A DNA stretch of 61,462 nt from Amoebophrya sp. AT5.2 (taxonomy: Eukaryota > Sar > Dinophyceae > Syndiniales > Amoebophryaceae), in NCBI GenBank assembly GCA_005223375.1, contig RXOD01003808.1:1-61462 (forward strand), in the 5' to 3' direction. The position numbers and the translations under genes were made by a program. The first letter of the stretch is position 1, and every line of letters starts with the position of its first letter. The notes under the pieces were generated by a model, which did not search any database, had not been told where the DNA came from, and worked only from the letters and a program-made list of their open reading frames with translations. Positions 44,726 to 57,200 of the stretch are shown one piece after another.

Positions 44726-46234
44726 ATGGAGGCTTCAGTCGGACTAAAATCGCTGCAGCCGAAGATGAGGACGCTAGAAGAGCTGCTCGAAACGACCGGA
44801 CTGCGCGAGACCGTACTGGAATTTTTGACGTTTCACGAAGTGGCGCTCCTGAGAAGAACGAGCAAAAGGATCCTGAAGGCGGTGACCGCGGAGAATGGAA
44901 CGCTTCTGGCAGTGAACCTCAGCTGTACGTGTACGGCCTTTACCAGAACTCTCGCGCTGGACCGTCGCGTCGAGGAGCAGGACGCTGTGGTCGCGTCGAT
45001 TGATGATCTGAGTCCAGTCCATGCATATGTCGATATAAGCAGGCTGAAACGTCTGCGCGTCCACGTCGTGATTCCGGACGCCTCTACGCTCGGTCGGATG
45101 GCTGTTGTTGCTGGCACAGACGCCGCGGAGGTGGACGCACCGCTGAACCTGGATAACATTCTGGCGCCTCTTCAGTCACTTCTCGGCTGCGGGCTCATCA
45201 GTTTCATCTTTCTCGTTCAAGTGCCCCGAGGGTGGTGCGTCCCTTCGTGTTACGCCGACAAGGGCCTCATGACCCGGTTTGCCACCTCACTCGCCAGACT
45301 TGTGGCGCTCGAGGAGCTTTGCATTTCCAGCACGGTGGCACTACAGGAAATCAACACGCTAGGCTGCGCAAGCACTTCCGTGCTCCTGCCGAACTTACGA
45401 CGCCTGCAGCTGTACGGCGCATCGAGACTGCAGGACATGACGCCACAATCATTGGCGTTCCAGCTTTTGGCGCCCTCGGCTGGCGCTGGCATTGTACCGC
45501 AGGACGGCGCTTCATCGCGGAACTCGGAGGATTTGCATTCACAAGAGGCGCGGCGCGGTCGCGCTGTCGAGCACTTTTCTTGCACCTTAGACGCGGACGC
45601 ACTACTAGCACTATTAGATGATGGCAGTTCTTCTTCTTCTGGACGCGAATTCTGGAGCTCGGTCGTCACGCCGCGTCTCACCAGCCTGGAAATCGGCGCG
45701 GAGCCTAGGCGTCGCGGCGAAGAGGACGTCAGTAACGAGCTTCTGTGGGAGCGAGACTGGGTCTGGCGGGGAACAGGAGGTGTAACAAAGTTGTCGCTGC
45801 AAGAAATTCCCCTACGAGACTGCAAGGAGCACTTCCCGCATCTTCGTGTGTTGCTTCTGAGCGTGGGCCCGGGCGCGGTCTATGGCGGAAGAGAGCCGAG
45901 GTGTCGCAGCAGATTCAAGGAGTTCTTGATGAATGGGCTCACGGCCAAGTGGATACGTCTGTCTGGGTTTCATTTGAGCACGATGGAGGCTGGCCTTCTG
46001 CTTGGAAGATTAGCAGACAACGACTTTTGGCCTGAAATCGACCCCGATTGCAGACGCGCACTGTCGACCCAGCTTGAGAAAGAGTGCGAAAAATCATGCG
46101 AGCACTCAAATCAGATGATTGAGGTGAAGTACAGATCGCGCGAAGACATCGTTCAGCTGACCGTGAACGCAGATCCATTCGATGCGTATAAGATGAGCTA
46201 CGATGAGTGGGGGATGAGCTACGAAAACCAATAG
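44726..46234 (+). CDS. F-box-like protein
   Basis: A single-exon protein of 502 residues. The N-terminus reads LEELLETTGLRETVLEFLTF followed by HEVALLRRTSKRILKAV, which has the leucine spacing of an F-box or F-box-like helix triplet (LPxExxxxILxFL...LxxxxxVcrxwxxx). F-box proteins bring substrates to SCF ubiquitin ligases, so a role in protein turnover is possible. The remaining sequence has leucine-rich stretches, such as RFATSLARLVALEELCISS and LLPNLRRLQLYGASRLQDM, like irregular leucine-rich repeats, which fits F-box/LRR substrate receptors. It ends in KMSYDEWGMSYENQ. The leading A-rich context before the ATG is good. The F-box match is moderate, so a generic LRR protein remains possible. 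Confidence 0.55.
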   Translation: MEASVGLKSLQPKMRTLEELLETTGLRETVLEFLTFHEVALLRRTSKRILKAVTAENGTLLAVNLSCTCTAFTRTLALDRRVEEQDAVVASIDDLSPVHAYVDISRLKRLRVHVVIPDASTLGRMAVVAGTDAAEVDAPLNLDNILAPLQSLLGCGLISFIFLVQVPRGWCVPSCYADKGLMTRFATSLARLVALEELCISSTVALQEINTLGCASTSVLLPNLRRLQLYGASRLQDMTPQSLAFQLLAPSAGAGIVPQDGASSRNSEDLHSQEARRGRAVEHFSCTLDADALLALLDDGSSSSSGREFWSSVVTPRLTSLEIGAEPRRRGEEDVSNELLWERDWVWRGTGGVTKLSLQEIPLRDCKEHFPHLRVLLLSVGPGAVYGGREPRCRSRFKEFLMNGLTAKWIRLSGFHLSTMEAGLLLGRLADNDFWPEIDPDCRRALSTQLEKECEKSCEHSNQMIEVKYRSREDIVQLTVNADPFDAYKMSYDEWGMSYENQ

Positions 46235-46851
46235 TATCATTTGAAAATCCATGCGGTTCATGGTGACTCTCATTGATGTTGTTTCGTTGCACTTCGTTGG
46301 GGGTACGCTGGATAATGAAAGGAAAAGGAGCGAGCGCTATCGCATGTTTTCGACAACAGCGCGTGTCTTGCCAATGGAACCGCGCTCACGACAAGCCTTC
46401 TGTCGAGCTGCTGTCATTCTGCGCATGAGTACACTGACACTGACTTGTGTTGCTGTTCTGAGTGGAGCGCTGAGGCCGGGAACACAGCGGACAGCTATCC
46501 AAGGTCGAAAAAAATGATCTAAAGTAGATGTTTTTGTTTCCTATTCCTCCTGCTGAAGTCGCTGAAGCAAATAAATGAAGAAGGGGTTTCTCAGACAAAA
46601 TTTACCGCTTCTCCCGCCTGGATATTGTGCGCAGGGAAGAAAGCAATGAATGCGTAAGGATAAATGTGTTCGCTTCAGAACGTGCATTTGTTGTGGTTCT
46701 CCGCATTTTCGTGACCGCTCGTTGTTATCCGTTTTGCTAATGGTAATGGTACGAATCCACTGCTTTTTTCAGACAAAACGGAGAGTAAACTACTTGGCGA
46801 AAAAAGTAATTGTCAGCACGATTGCATCAGGATCAGCATCAGGATCAGAAG
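46235..46851. other. Intergenic region
   Basis: 617 bases, lower GC. Just before the next start codon is a short hexamer-like repeat (ATCAGGATCAGCATCAGGAT, about 46826-46845). Its effect is unknown. No gene is supported here. Confidence 0.35.
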
Positions 46852-48738
46852 ATGGTGCCGCAGCGTTCGCTCCGCGCTCTTGGCAGCTTCCTCTTGTTGC
46901 ATTCCGGTCCGTCGTTTTTCGTTGCGGCATCTTCGTGGTTCGCTTCGTCCACATCAGACGACGGCGCCGCGAAGACTGGTGCCGGGGATAAGGGTCGCGT
47001 CAAGGCCTTCTACCGCAGCCGCAGCCCTAGTCCGGATCCGGCGGGGGCCGTTTCGGGACCGGGAGATGCCAAGAAAAGCGAGGACATCGTGTCGCCGCGC
47101 AGTGAGTCGAGCGCAACGCAGACCTGGCCACTATTCGAAGGGAAGGTGGAGCCGAAGATGGCAGAGGACGGAGCAGATGAGGGCGGCTTTGTCGAAGTAG
47201 GTGAGGAAAACAACAAGGTGTCCGACGGCACCACTGGCGGCACGAGTTCCACCACGGCCGCCCAGACTTCCGCAGCTCCTTCCACCGGGTTCTTCACCGG
47301 GTACTTTTTCGGCGGCGGATCGTCGTCCACTTCCGCTCCCGGCTCGGGCCACGCATCCCCGGCGCACCCGCACCAGGGGCCCGCACGGCTTTTCGCGACC
47401 CACGAGGACACGCCGGCCTGGCACAAAAAACTGTTCGAAAAGACCGACGTGTTCGATGAGTCCCACGCGGAGCAGTTTCTCGCCGCCAGCACCGAGGAGA
47501 GCTGCCTCGAGGCGAATTTGTACCCGAACGTGGACTTTTTCCACCTCCTGCACGCGAAGGCGTTCAACTGGCACGGGCTGCTCTGGAAGCTGCCCAAGAT
47601 CGGGTTCAAGATACGGCGCGTCCCTGACATTCGTGGTGCCCACCAGTATCCCAGCACGCCGGGGGAGGCCGTCACAACGGAAGACGCGTGCCGGTTCGAA
47701 CGGAACAAGAACGTCAACCAGATGTACGAGTACGTATCCGGCATCCGAATGTACTCGCTGAAGATCAACGCCAAGGTGGATGTCGAGTTCTTCGTGGAGT
47801 CGCCCGAGGCTTTCAACGAGATCGAGGAGGCTGCGTGGCGATTGTGGGACCGGCGCAGCCGGCAGTTTCGGGCGGGCGGCTCCTCGTGTCCTTGGGGGGC
47901 GCTGCAGACGATCCTGTCTGGGGATGGCGCAAGCGATTTTAGCTCGGAGGGTGGTGCTGGCGGTGCGCCCATTGCGGACCAGGAGGATGTGGAAATGCAA
48001 GCCGTGGACGGCGACGAGCCCGGGGGCTTGGCTACGTGCGTTGCGCCGTCTGCTGCCCGTGCGTCGCCCCGGCACAACTTTCACTTTCTCAGCCCTGCCG
48101 AGGCGACCGCTGCCTTGGTGAGTCTGACAGCAACAAAGTCTGCGTACAGCACCGAACAGGGCTACTCCATCGACGCCAAGAAGGCCCTGAACGGCCTGAA
48201 TCCGACGGAGCAGGGCCTGCTCGGCTTTTTCAGGAAGGCCTCGAAGAAGCACTCCCGCCGGATCGACCCGGAAACCGCGGAACTGATCCACCGCGCGTCG
48301 GAGTCCGAGCTCGAGCGAAGTCGGGGCGATGCGTACGTGGACGCGGTGCACTCCAAGTTTGGCGCGGCGTCCCGAAGCATCCGCATCGCGCAGTTCCAAA
48401 TTAAGTTCTCCTCCGCAACGGACTACCCCTACTTCGACGTGAGCCCGGACGTTCGTGTCGAGTTCGACGAGGTGGATATGTCGCCGGTTCGGTTTGCGCG
48501 CGACATGAAGGCGAGCCTGGCCGCGAACCTCCTGATTTGGTCGCACCACCTGATCGAACAGCAGATCTCGGCGTTTGTGCGGCAGCGGATTGGCCCGTGC
48601 GTGGAGGGCGGAGAGAAAACGGTGCAAAGCTACGGGCCGAGCCTGGTACAGATGGGGGTGGCGTGCGGCTGCTGCGCGAGGGGGGGCCGGGGACGGGACC
48701 GGGAACAAGATGACGCGCTGACGACGCTGAAGGTCTGA
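46852..48738 (+). CDS. Secreted hypothetical protein, 628 aa
   Basis: A single-exon protein of 628 residues. The N-terminus LRALGSFLLLHSGPSFFVAA after a basic pair looks like a signal peptide, so it is probably exported or inserted in the endomembrane system. Residues of about 40-200 are Ser/Gly/Ala-rich and disordered. From about residue 210 it looks folded: VDFFHLLHAKAFNWHGLLW, KLPKIGFKIRRVPDI, and a strand-rich YSLKINAKVDVEFFVES. Late in the protein come GLLGFFRKASKKHSRRID and a long C-terminal helix, SLAANLLIWSHHLIEQQIS, before a cysteine cluster, VACGCCARGG. That dicysteine could be lipid-modified; this is inference. The family is not recognised. The frame is open from 46810, but ATG 46852 is the start that gives a signal peptide. 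Confidence 0.65.
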   Translation: MVPQRSLRALGSFLLLHSGPSFFVAASSWFASSTSDDGAAKTGAGDKGRVKAFYRSRSPSPDPAGAVSGPGDAKKSEDIVSPRSESSATQTWPLFEGKVEPKMAEDGADEGGFVEVGEENNKVSDGTTGGTSSTTAAQTSAAPSTGFFTGYFFGGGSSSTSAPGSGHASPAHPHQGPARLFATHEDTPAWHKKLFEKTDVFDESHAEQFLAASTEESCLEANLYPNVDFFHLLHAKAFNWHGLLWKLPKIGFKIRRVPDIRGAHQYPSTPGEAVTTEDACRFERNKNVNQMYEYVSGIRMYSLKINAKVDVEFFVESPEAFNEIEEAAWRLWDRRSRQFRAGGSSCPWGALQTILSGDGASDFSSEGGAGGAPIADQEDVEMQAVDGDEPGGLATCVAPSAARASPRHNFHFLSPAEATAALVSLTATKSAYSTEQGYSIDAKKALNGLNPTEQGLLGFFRKASKKHSRRIDPETAELIHRASESELERSRGDAYVDAVHSKFGAASRSIRIAQFQIKFSSATDYPYFDVSPDVRVEFDEVDMSPVRFARDMKASLAANLLIWSHHLIEQQISAFVRQRIGPCVEGGEKTVQSYGPSLVQMGVACGCCARGGRGRDREQDDALTTLKV

Positions 48739-51202
48739 GGCAGGGTGTGCCGCGCGGGCGTTGGTGGGGAGCTGCTTAAGAGTGGTTTGCTCGATCCACT
48801 CGGTTAGGCGGTATACTTGTAGTGCGAACGCAATAAAAAAAAACTACTCTACTCTCGTAGTGACAGTATGGTCGATGACTCGCGAATACAGATGAAAGAG
48901 TACATACCGCAGCACGGCGACGCTGCGATATCTGCAAAGCACGGTGGCGGACGAAAGAAAGAATCTACCGGTACACTTTGATGATGTATGTAAAGTACTG
49001 ATGAACAAAGTTGATAGCAGCTCTCACTTACGGAAGCCTTTCCTCCGAATGAAGGAGAAGGTGTTTGCCTTTGCGATTGCAGACTTCACGAATAAATTTG
49101 AACGTCCTTCTTCTCGTGAATATCGAAAATATCTGAGCATCCTGCGAAACGCGGACACCACAGATTGCGAAGACTCAGATGAGAAGTGTCGGATACAAAT
49201 ACATTTTGTGGTCTTCGACAATGGAGGCTCGCGCAGGCCCGAGTGCCGCACTGTCCCACATTGTTGAGCAAAAATCATTCAGAATTGCACATTCAGCAGC
49301 GGCACGCTTCAAAAACTGTTCTGAAGAGTCGTGTTCAAGCTTCCTCTACCCGCTTCATGTCTTTGTCAACATGCGAACAGGAGGTTTCGGTGCATTTCTG
49401 TGACGAATGGCCAAGTCTATTTTGTTGAGTCGAGGAGTGCTCCTTCATGTCTATCGTGTCTAGATTGATACACTCTTTCCGAGCACTCAGTCGTGGACTG
49501 CTATCGAAGATGCGGTTTCATCTCCAAACCGCCACCCTCTTCAACGATGGATCATCACAGGGAGCTTTTGCGGAGACGGGGTGTTGGAACAGGAAGAAGA
49601 TCTATCACTGCTTTTAGTTTTGATGTTTCTATAAAGTTTTGCTTTTTGGACAATCTCAATCACGTAAAAACCTACACCGATTTTAAGATCCACCGTCGAG
49701 CTCGTGTCCGGTCGCGGAAAAATTTGATTTCGGCTTTCTTATGATTGGCTAGAAGAACTTTTTCAGCCGCTACCGATCGGTGATTTTCCATATCGGTACC
49801 GACGAACAAAACCTAAAGACAAGATGCACGTGCTCGAGACGACAGTGTTTTGGTCCATCTTCGGCATGTTTCGCATGCTCCGGGAGGACAGCTATCGGCA
49901 GGATCGCTGGCACACTTCCGTTCCGATCGAGCGTGGTGTGCACGTGATTCCGGGGTCACAATTGACGGAGGAAGACCTGCTGCCGTTCCACCGATGGAAC
50001 GTCCCGTCGACCCCGGTGGTCTGTGTACCGTGAGAACGCCCAACCCTGTGACGACGCCAGACCCAGATGTTTAAAAACAAAAGCATCGCTTGCTGTGTGA
50101 AAAAGAAGAAGAATTGTACGCGGTGTTTCCAGTTGTGAGTTTTGCCTGAAGTTAAGGGGCCATTTTGCGCTTACGTTCAATACCAGAGCTGACGCTATAG
50201 AATATGAGCTATGTATAATTTTTTTTGGCGAGGACTAAATCATTAGAAATTACTTGAAACATTTGTCTCCCTCCGCGCCACCAGGACACTGGTATTGGTA
50301 CTGCATGAGACGTCGCTGTATTTCCGTGTTGCAGTACCTACTTAGCTTTGGTGGTACTACGATTATCAGCACGGGCTTGGACACTGACTTTGTGCGTTCT
50401 AGACTAGACGACCGCCCTTCGCCTATGACCGGACCAAATGTAACTGCATGATCGAGAGGCGAATCGGATTTGGCTTTTGAATTCCGCACTCGCTGTTTTG
50501 CTTGACTTTTTTGGCTACGGTCTGGCCTTCGCCTTGAGTCAATACGCAGACGCACATCGAAGCGTCATTCACTGCGCTTGCCTTCTAGCGTTATTTGTAT
50601 AAAACCGTTAGAATCTACTTCACTCACTCGTTTGTTTCCCGAAGAGCGAAGAGAGGATGACAGAGTGAGTGAGTCAGTGTACTGCGAGCGCCGAGAGAAA
50701 AAAAAATGACCACGGAGATAAGTAATGAGAGAGTTTCAAATCGTTGTGAAACAAGAAAGAAACAAACGTATTTGCACCTCGTCGCGAAAAGCTTCCTCGT
50801 GTGGGACAAGTCCACCTCGCGTTGTTTGCAGCAAATGGCCTAAGTCGTTCGGCGAGTCTTTTCAAATCGACAGGGCAACCAAGCTATTCATGACCGCACC
50901 GTAGCCATGGGATCTTTTCGACCCCAGCAAATTTTTTACATTACGCATAGTTACACACGACTCCTCCTCCGCGACAAAAATGCCCTCTGCTTGCATTCGT
51001 TTCTCGCTGCATAGTTCTTCTTCCCGTCCTCTAATTCCTTCTGGCTACCGATTTTGTGCCAGTGTCGACGCAGCCGCACTGCGAGGAGGCCGTCTGTTGA
51101 CCACCTCCCCGACTGCGCCACGGCTAGTTGTGACGGAAGAAGCCCACCCGCGGGAGCGCGAGCTAGCTCGTCCCACGAGCGCAGGGGGAATCGCAGCAGA
51201 AC
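48739..51202. other. 2.5 kb gap with two possible small exons
   Basis: Mostly AT-rich without firm genes. Two pieces read like short exons. One starts at 48868 (MVDDSRIQMKEYIPQHGDAA, followed by a GTACAC donor-like site near 48970). The other is at 49824-50024 (SIFGMFRMLREDSYRQDRW through NVPSTPVVC, followed by GTACCG). They could belong to a small gene, or the second could be an upstream exon of the membrane protein that follows, but no continuous model was found. Confidence 0.3.
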
Positions 51203-54200
51203 ATGGCCCCAGCATCTAGCGGACCGGAAGTGCAAATGTCCGGGTCGTCGACGTCTTCTTCCTCGTCTTCCAGTAGTAGACGGAAGACGACCTCGACAAC
51301 GGCGGCGTGGCACTATGATCCGTACTGGGCCCCGAACGTGGATCCCGACGCCTTGCAGGCCCAGTACGAGTTCGTGGGCCTCGGCGAGTGCGTCAACCAG
51401 GTCGGGACGTCGCTCACCCTACGGAAGGAGCTGTACCACATGGCAAAAACGACGACGTACAAGGACTGCATTGACGCCGCAAACGACGAGCCATGGGCCA
51501 CAGGTACTACGTATGTATGCACTTAGTTTCCCTCTTTGTTTTCTGTTTCTGATGAGTCTGAACGGTTGGAATGAGCCCCAATCCCGAAACCCTAACGACC
51601 ACCAGGTTTCTCCTTCGGCCGCGTGGACAAGAAGTGCCGCATTTACGGCTGGGTGTACAAGAAGATAACCGTGCCACCGTGGACCGCGTTCAGAATGGAC
51701 TCAGGTATACTGGAATTTGTGGTTTTTCTATCTACCGTACAAGAAAATTTGAACTCCAATGCTACAACCTACTTTTTTTCCTACAACGAACAGCCAGCAC
51801 GATCGAAATCTCGGACCTGCAATCGTCCTACGACTGCTGGCGCAAGCGGCTGGCGACTACTTGTGGCTACCCGCTGGGCTCGAAGCTGGACCCGCAGGTG
51901 CCGTGCGAAGAGGGATCCCGAATCGCAGCAGGGGCGCGCTGCACCGTGAAGTGTCAAAGCGGTTATCTGCCATGGCCAAAGATCACCACTTGCAGAAAAG
52001 AAGGCTATCTGGAGCGCCCCGGCTGTTGGCCGATCGACCCGAAGCTGAACAAGCTGCTGATAGATGTACTTATACCGCATTTCCAATCGGTTCCCGTTGG
52101 TTTTTCGCGCTTGTTGGATCTCCTCGCTATCAAGGCTCATACCTGATCATTTTCACCAGGTCGACGATCAGTCGTTTCTTGCGCAAGAGCGGGCTGGTGT
52201 GCCGCTTGAGTGGCAGCTCGACACCCACGGCAACCCAGAGTCCTGGTGGTACTTATCGGCTTAATTTCTTCTCCCAGCCGTCGCAAATTCTCTGCAAAGT
52301 CAAATCGAATCAATGGTGGAGACCACCACCCGCCATAACTCAATGAATGTCTTTTCAACGTACACAGGTACGACTATATGGACCCAGACTTCACCAAGGA
52401 TCTCTCGGACATGGAGGTGCTCTTTGCCCGCATGCGGCTCAAGTACAAGGTGTCGGCGTTTGACCCCGCCACCGTTGTGGCCGCGGCGGACGCGTTCGAC
52501 AAGGAAAAAATGCTGGAAAGCCGCCGCATCGGTGTGTACGAGCCGGCCGTTGTGCGCGACAGCATCATGACGCAGTTGAAACTGCCGAAGCAAGCGGTCC
52601 GGATAACCGGGATCGAGTGGATCCGAACGGACGACTTCACGGCGACAGGTAGTTCTGCCGGCCGGAGGTTGGGCGTCGTGGGGTTCGACGGGAGTGTGGA
52701 GCGTCAAGGGGATGATGCAGCTATTGATGATGGAAGGAGGACTAGTGGCGAAACCGGGCGGGGCGACAAAGCGGGGGCGGGTGAAGAAGGCGGTACCAAG
52801 CGGGGTAATGCGAGTGGCGCATTGGATGGTGCGACATCAACTGTCAAGATGGAGTGGAAGCGGAAAAGCGCAGGCCCTGGACACGAAATCAGCGAAACGA
52901 ATCTCGTTGGCCCAAGCGAAAGTAGCGCAAGTCCGACGTTGAAACGAAGAGCCACTCCGGAGGATGAAAACGTGGCGCAGAATGCATCGAGGGATGATCG
53001 CGGCCACGAGACGAGCAAGAAAAGCAGGAAGACGTTAGAAGCAGCAGGAGCGCAAGAGGGCGCAAAGGTAAAAGTCGATGGAAGTAGCAGCGCATCCTCG
53101 CAGGCAGTTCGGGAGGCTGAGGCACGCGAAACACCGGGAGACGCTCCAGCGAGTTCAGGGGAAGCATCGTCTGGTACGTTCCCTCCGCGCGCGGGACCGC
53201 TGAGCGGAGAATTGCATGAGCTCCATCTACTCGAGGTCGGAAAGAGTTCTTCCGCGTCGAGCGGTCTTGTCTCACTTGGCCGCGGATACGAGAAGAGCGC
53301 GAGCAGTACGAGCACGTCCAGTGCATCATCGGCGCGCCGGAGCGCAGCGTACGTCGATCCTCCAAGGTTCCGTGGTTCGCGTACTACGAGCGACCCATCA
53401 ACAGCAGCAGTTTCTCCAGGGCATCTCAGCGCGCACCACGAGAGCGGCCCTGGGCAGAGCCAGAGCCAGCGTGCGGAAGAGCAAGCGACAACTCCGTGGC
53501 AAGAGTTTTCGTACCCACAGAGCGGAACGACGTACTACTGCCACCGCCAAGACGCGGACGCGCAAGGAGAGAAGAAAAAACACGACGTGAGCAAGTCGCC
53601 AGCACGAAAAAGAAGAAGCCCGGTCTACGAGCGCCTGCGCCGCCTGCTGCAGCGCCGCGGCCGCAGAAAGGAAGACGCCGAAGAGGCGTTCAACCGCGTG
53701 CGAAACGGCAACGGCCACAGCCTGGAAGGAGAACCCAGTGTTCTTGGCAGAGCGTACGGGGCTTACAATGGTCATCGCATCATCGTGGGCAACGAGAAGC
53801 CGCAGGAGAGCGAGAAGCTGCCACCAGACCCGGGGTTGCGTGCGGAGGCGCCGGAGGAGGATGACGATGAGCTTTTTTTTAGTCCGGAAGCAGAGGTGAA
53901 TGAAGCCGCAGCCGGCGGCGAGGAAGTAGGAGCTGAGGGTAACCGCCGTGCCTTAAGGGGAGGGGCTAGTAAAACAAACAGTGGCGAGGGCGACAGTTCT
54001 ACAACAGCATCTTCGCGACCTTCCAGCAGCGCCAGAAGTGCGCAGGACCAGCGTCCGATGGAGGAACGCAATAGAGAATCGGCGGAGGCGGAACAGGTAG
54101 CAGTGGAGAAACCGAAAAAAGTCTGGCCCAGCAATCACGACAGACACAACCCTTTGGACAGTGCGGAAAAGCTGTCATCTCGGGCAGACGCGGGAGGTCC

Positions 54201-57200
54201 ACAAAAGAAGCGGCGATTGGATGGCGAGCCTCCACCGGAATCTGCGGACGCGGTCACCGACGAGAGAAGTAGCAGCACGGCGGATCATCCAGATCTCGGT
54301 CGCGCCCTGCAGAATGCAGACGAGAACGCCGTCGAGTATCTGGAAGAAGATTTCTATGTCGAGATCCTTCCGCCGTCGAACCTGCAGGAGGATTCCACGA
54401 AACTCCGGGAGTTCCAGCTTCAGCTCGAGCGGCGCATGACCGTCGGCCTCCCTTTAGTCACGCAGACCGTCCTCGAAAACGTCCTCGCCCGTCGCCGCGC
54501 GGTTAAGTCGTCGACCCTGTCCGTAGAGGAGTTTTACGGGCAAAACTCTGCGCACATCCCGATGCGCATCTACTACGACCTCGAGGGGAAGAGCCCGGGA
54601 AGCCGGACCAATCACCCACACCACACGGACGACCACTTCACAGACGTCGGGCTGATCCAGATCGAGATCACGAACGAGCCCGACGATCTCGCGATTTCCT
54701 TTCCACAGCCGTTCCGGAAAGAGGTGTGCGTGGAAAAACTCTCCTTCAACGGGTACCGGGGGTGCCAGTCCTACACCACAAACGCGGAGCAGTGCCAATC
54801 ATGGGACAGACAGTGGCCGACGAAACACGATTTTTCGCCAATCTACGACACGAGCGACCCCTTCAACAGCAATCCGTCGCTGTCGAAGGCGAACCTGTAT
54901 GCGACGATGCTGCGGAACAATTTCTGCGCGAACCCGGACGGAAGGTCGCCCGGAAGTGCGCAGAAAATCATGTACACGTCGGAAGCAATCTGGTATAATT
55001 AGGCTATACCGGCGTGGTCGACGTCGTGGTGTGACGATTATAGTATACCGTCAGAGAGAAGGCAATAGAGAGTTTCTGATCAAGTGATGCAGCACACCCA
55101 TGTGGAAGCACGACCGCAAACCAATTCAGGTGCAACACCGCCTCCGGTTGGGACTACTGCGAGCCCAAGACTCGTTCTCCGCCGATCCGCTGCCACCCCA
55201 CCGAGCCCTTCCACTTGAAGATCGGCGGGCGCCGGTTTGAGGGCTTCATGCACGGCAGCCTTCCCTACCTCGCCCCCAGTCAGTACGAGACTTCGGTGCT
55301 GATGCGAACTGGTGTGGTCCCGTTCCAGTTGGAGCGGATCCTAAACCTGACGGAGCACAAGGACCAGTACGCACTGTGGAACCCCGAAAGAAGCTGCGAG
55401 GCGTGGGACAGCGATTTCAACGGGTCCTTCGACATCTACTGCGTGGACATGGTCTCCGACAGCGTTAAGCTGCAGATCGTCAAGGCCCTGAGCTACGAAA
55501 AGAGCGACGACCCAGAAGACGTGAACAAGCAAATCCGCTCCAGGCTCTACATCAACCACAAATGTACATATCAACTTGGGTGCACGATGAATTGTAGGCG
55601 TTTTGTTTTCTGTGGAGATGGTTTTTCTCGTTGGTTCGGGTTTCTGCATGAAGTTTGTTTCAGTCGTCAAGGTCAACTAACAGAAGTTTTCCGCTCGATC
55701 AGATCGATCTCACTTCGATTATCAACAGGCACCGACCGTTTGTTCCAGCCGGTGCACAACTTCCTGCCTTACCTTTCCGGCGTCCGGTTCTCGCACAGCT
55801 TCCGGTTTGATTCGGACCCCGTCGACATCCCGACGAACATAACTGACAACCGTCATTTTGGTCTACCGGAGCAGCTCACCGGCCAGTGCCGCGAGGAGTG
55901 CATGAAACGGGGGTTCTTCGAGTGCGGGGCCTTTGTGACCAAGCGCTACCAGGACGGGCTGAACTTCACAGAGGATACCATCGGGCTGCACAACTGCTAC
56001 CTGTATCACCCGGACGATCTGAGCGAAAACTTGGTGCAAATCGGGGCAGGACCGGAAGGGACGAATGACGTCACCACGTGGAAGGTGCGTCCTCTTTGTT
56101 AGTTTTTTTGTGGAGGGACGAGCATGCATGTCAGACCCTGTTTTCTGATCGACCTTTTATTCAAGCCAATTCTTTGAAAGACACCTGCCACCACGACAGG
56201 CAAACGCCAACTTCAAGAGCGCTCGGTGGAACTACACGCTCGCTGCGCCGATTCCCGTCAGGCCCCCGCCAAAGGACGAGACCACCTTTTTCGAGAGCAT
56301 GATGGTGGTGTTTCTGGGTTTGTGCTTTTGCCTGGGAGCGGCGATCTTCTACTGGGCCGTAAAGCGGTACATCCTCAAGAACATAGAGTGGCGGAAACGG
56401 GCGGCAGAGGGAAAGCTAAACCTCAAGGACGGCTTGGGACTCAACAGCGCGGGTGCGGCGGGAAGCAGCGGTACTAACTTACGTCATTTTTCAGCCTGAT
56501 CTCTTGTAGGAGGTAGCTGCGTTGGTAGAGGCACCGTCAACACATGTTTTTGGAGCTGGAAGGTCGCTCTCGTGGTATTTTACCTGAACTGGTTGATCAT
56601 CTAGCGTAAGGTGCGCGAGGTTCGGAGCCCGCAATTCCCTAACAAGTAACAGAACGTTGATCGTTCTTGCTGCTGATTTTCACATTCACTGGACCGCAAA
56701 CTCTGTTGATATTACAGTCCCGACTCTGTCGGTGATGGCTCCTGTGATGCGGAAGGGATTCGGCGACGGCGCGACCCCGGCTCCACTACCGGACCACATC
56801 ATCCACATTGGCGGCGAGGACACTGCCGGGAAGCAGGACCGCAAGACCGCCGCGCGCGAAAAGCGCATCGGAAAGCGCTGGCGGCCCCGGTCCGGCCCGG
56901 GCAGCGGCGTTCCCTACGGCACGAGCCCCGAGCTTTGGCATGCTGGCTTCCAAGGCCGCGACTCCCAGTACGCGCCTTCATCCGAGGCGGACGCCAGCCC
57001 GCCGGCACACGGGTCGCAGCGAAGCGCGAAAAGCAGCTACGCGCGGAAGGTGTCTCCCACGAAGAGGACGGCCTGGTTGGACGAGAAGGCCCCGGACCTG
57101 ATGATTGGCGCCGGACGGGGCATTGACGACCCGAAGCAGTTCCGGCTGATGAAGGAAAACCGCATCAAGAGCACGAACAAGCTGCTCGAAGCGTGCATGG

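Noticed and set aside
47131..48708. 525-residue minus-strand ORF opposite the secreted protein gene
   Set aside because: It is an antisense shadow of a GC-rich exon; the sense frame has a signal peptide and protein-like composition.
56510..56640. tRNA-like words (TTGGTAGAG and GGTTCGGAGCCCGC)
   Set aside because: The D-arm and T-arm stems do not pair properly, no acceptor stem closes, and the words lie inside the intron at 56471-56717.
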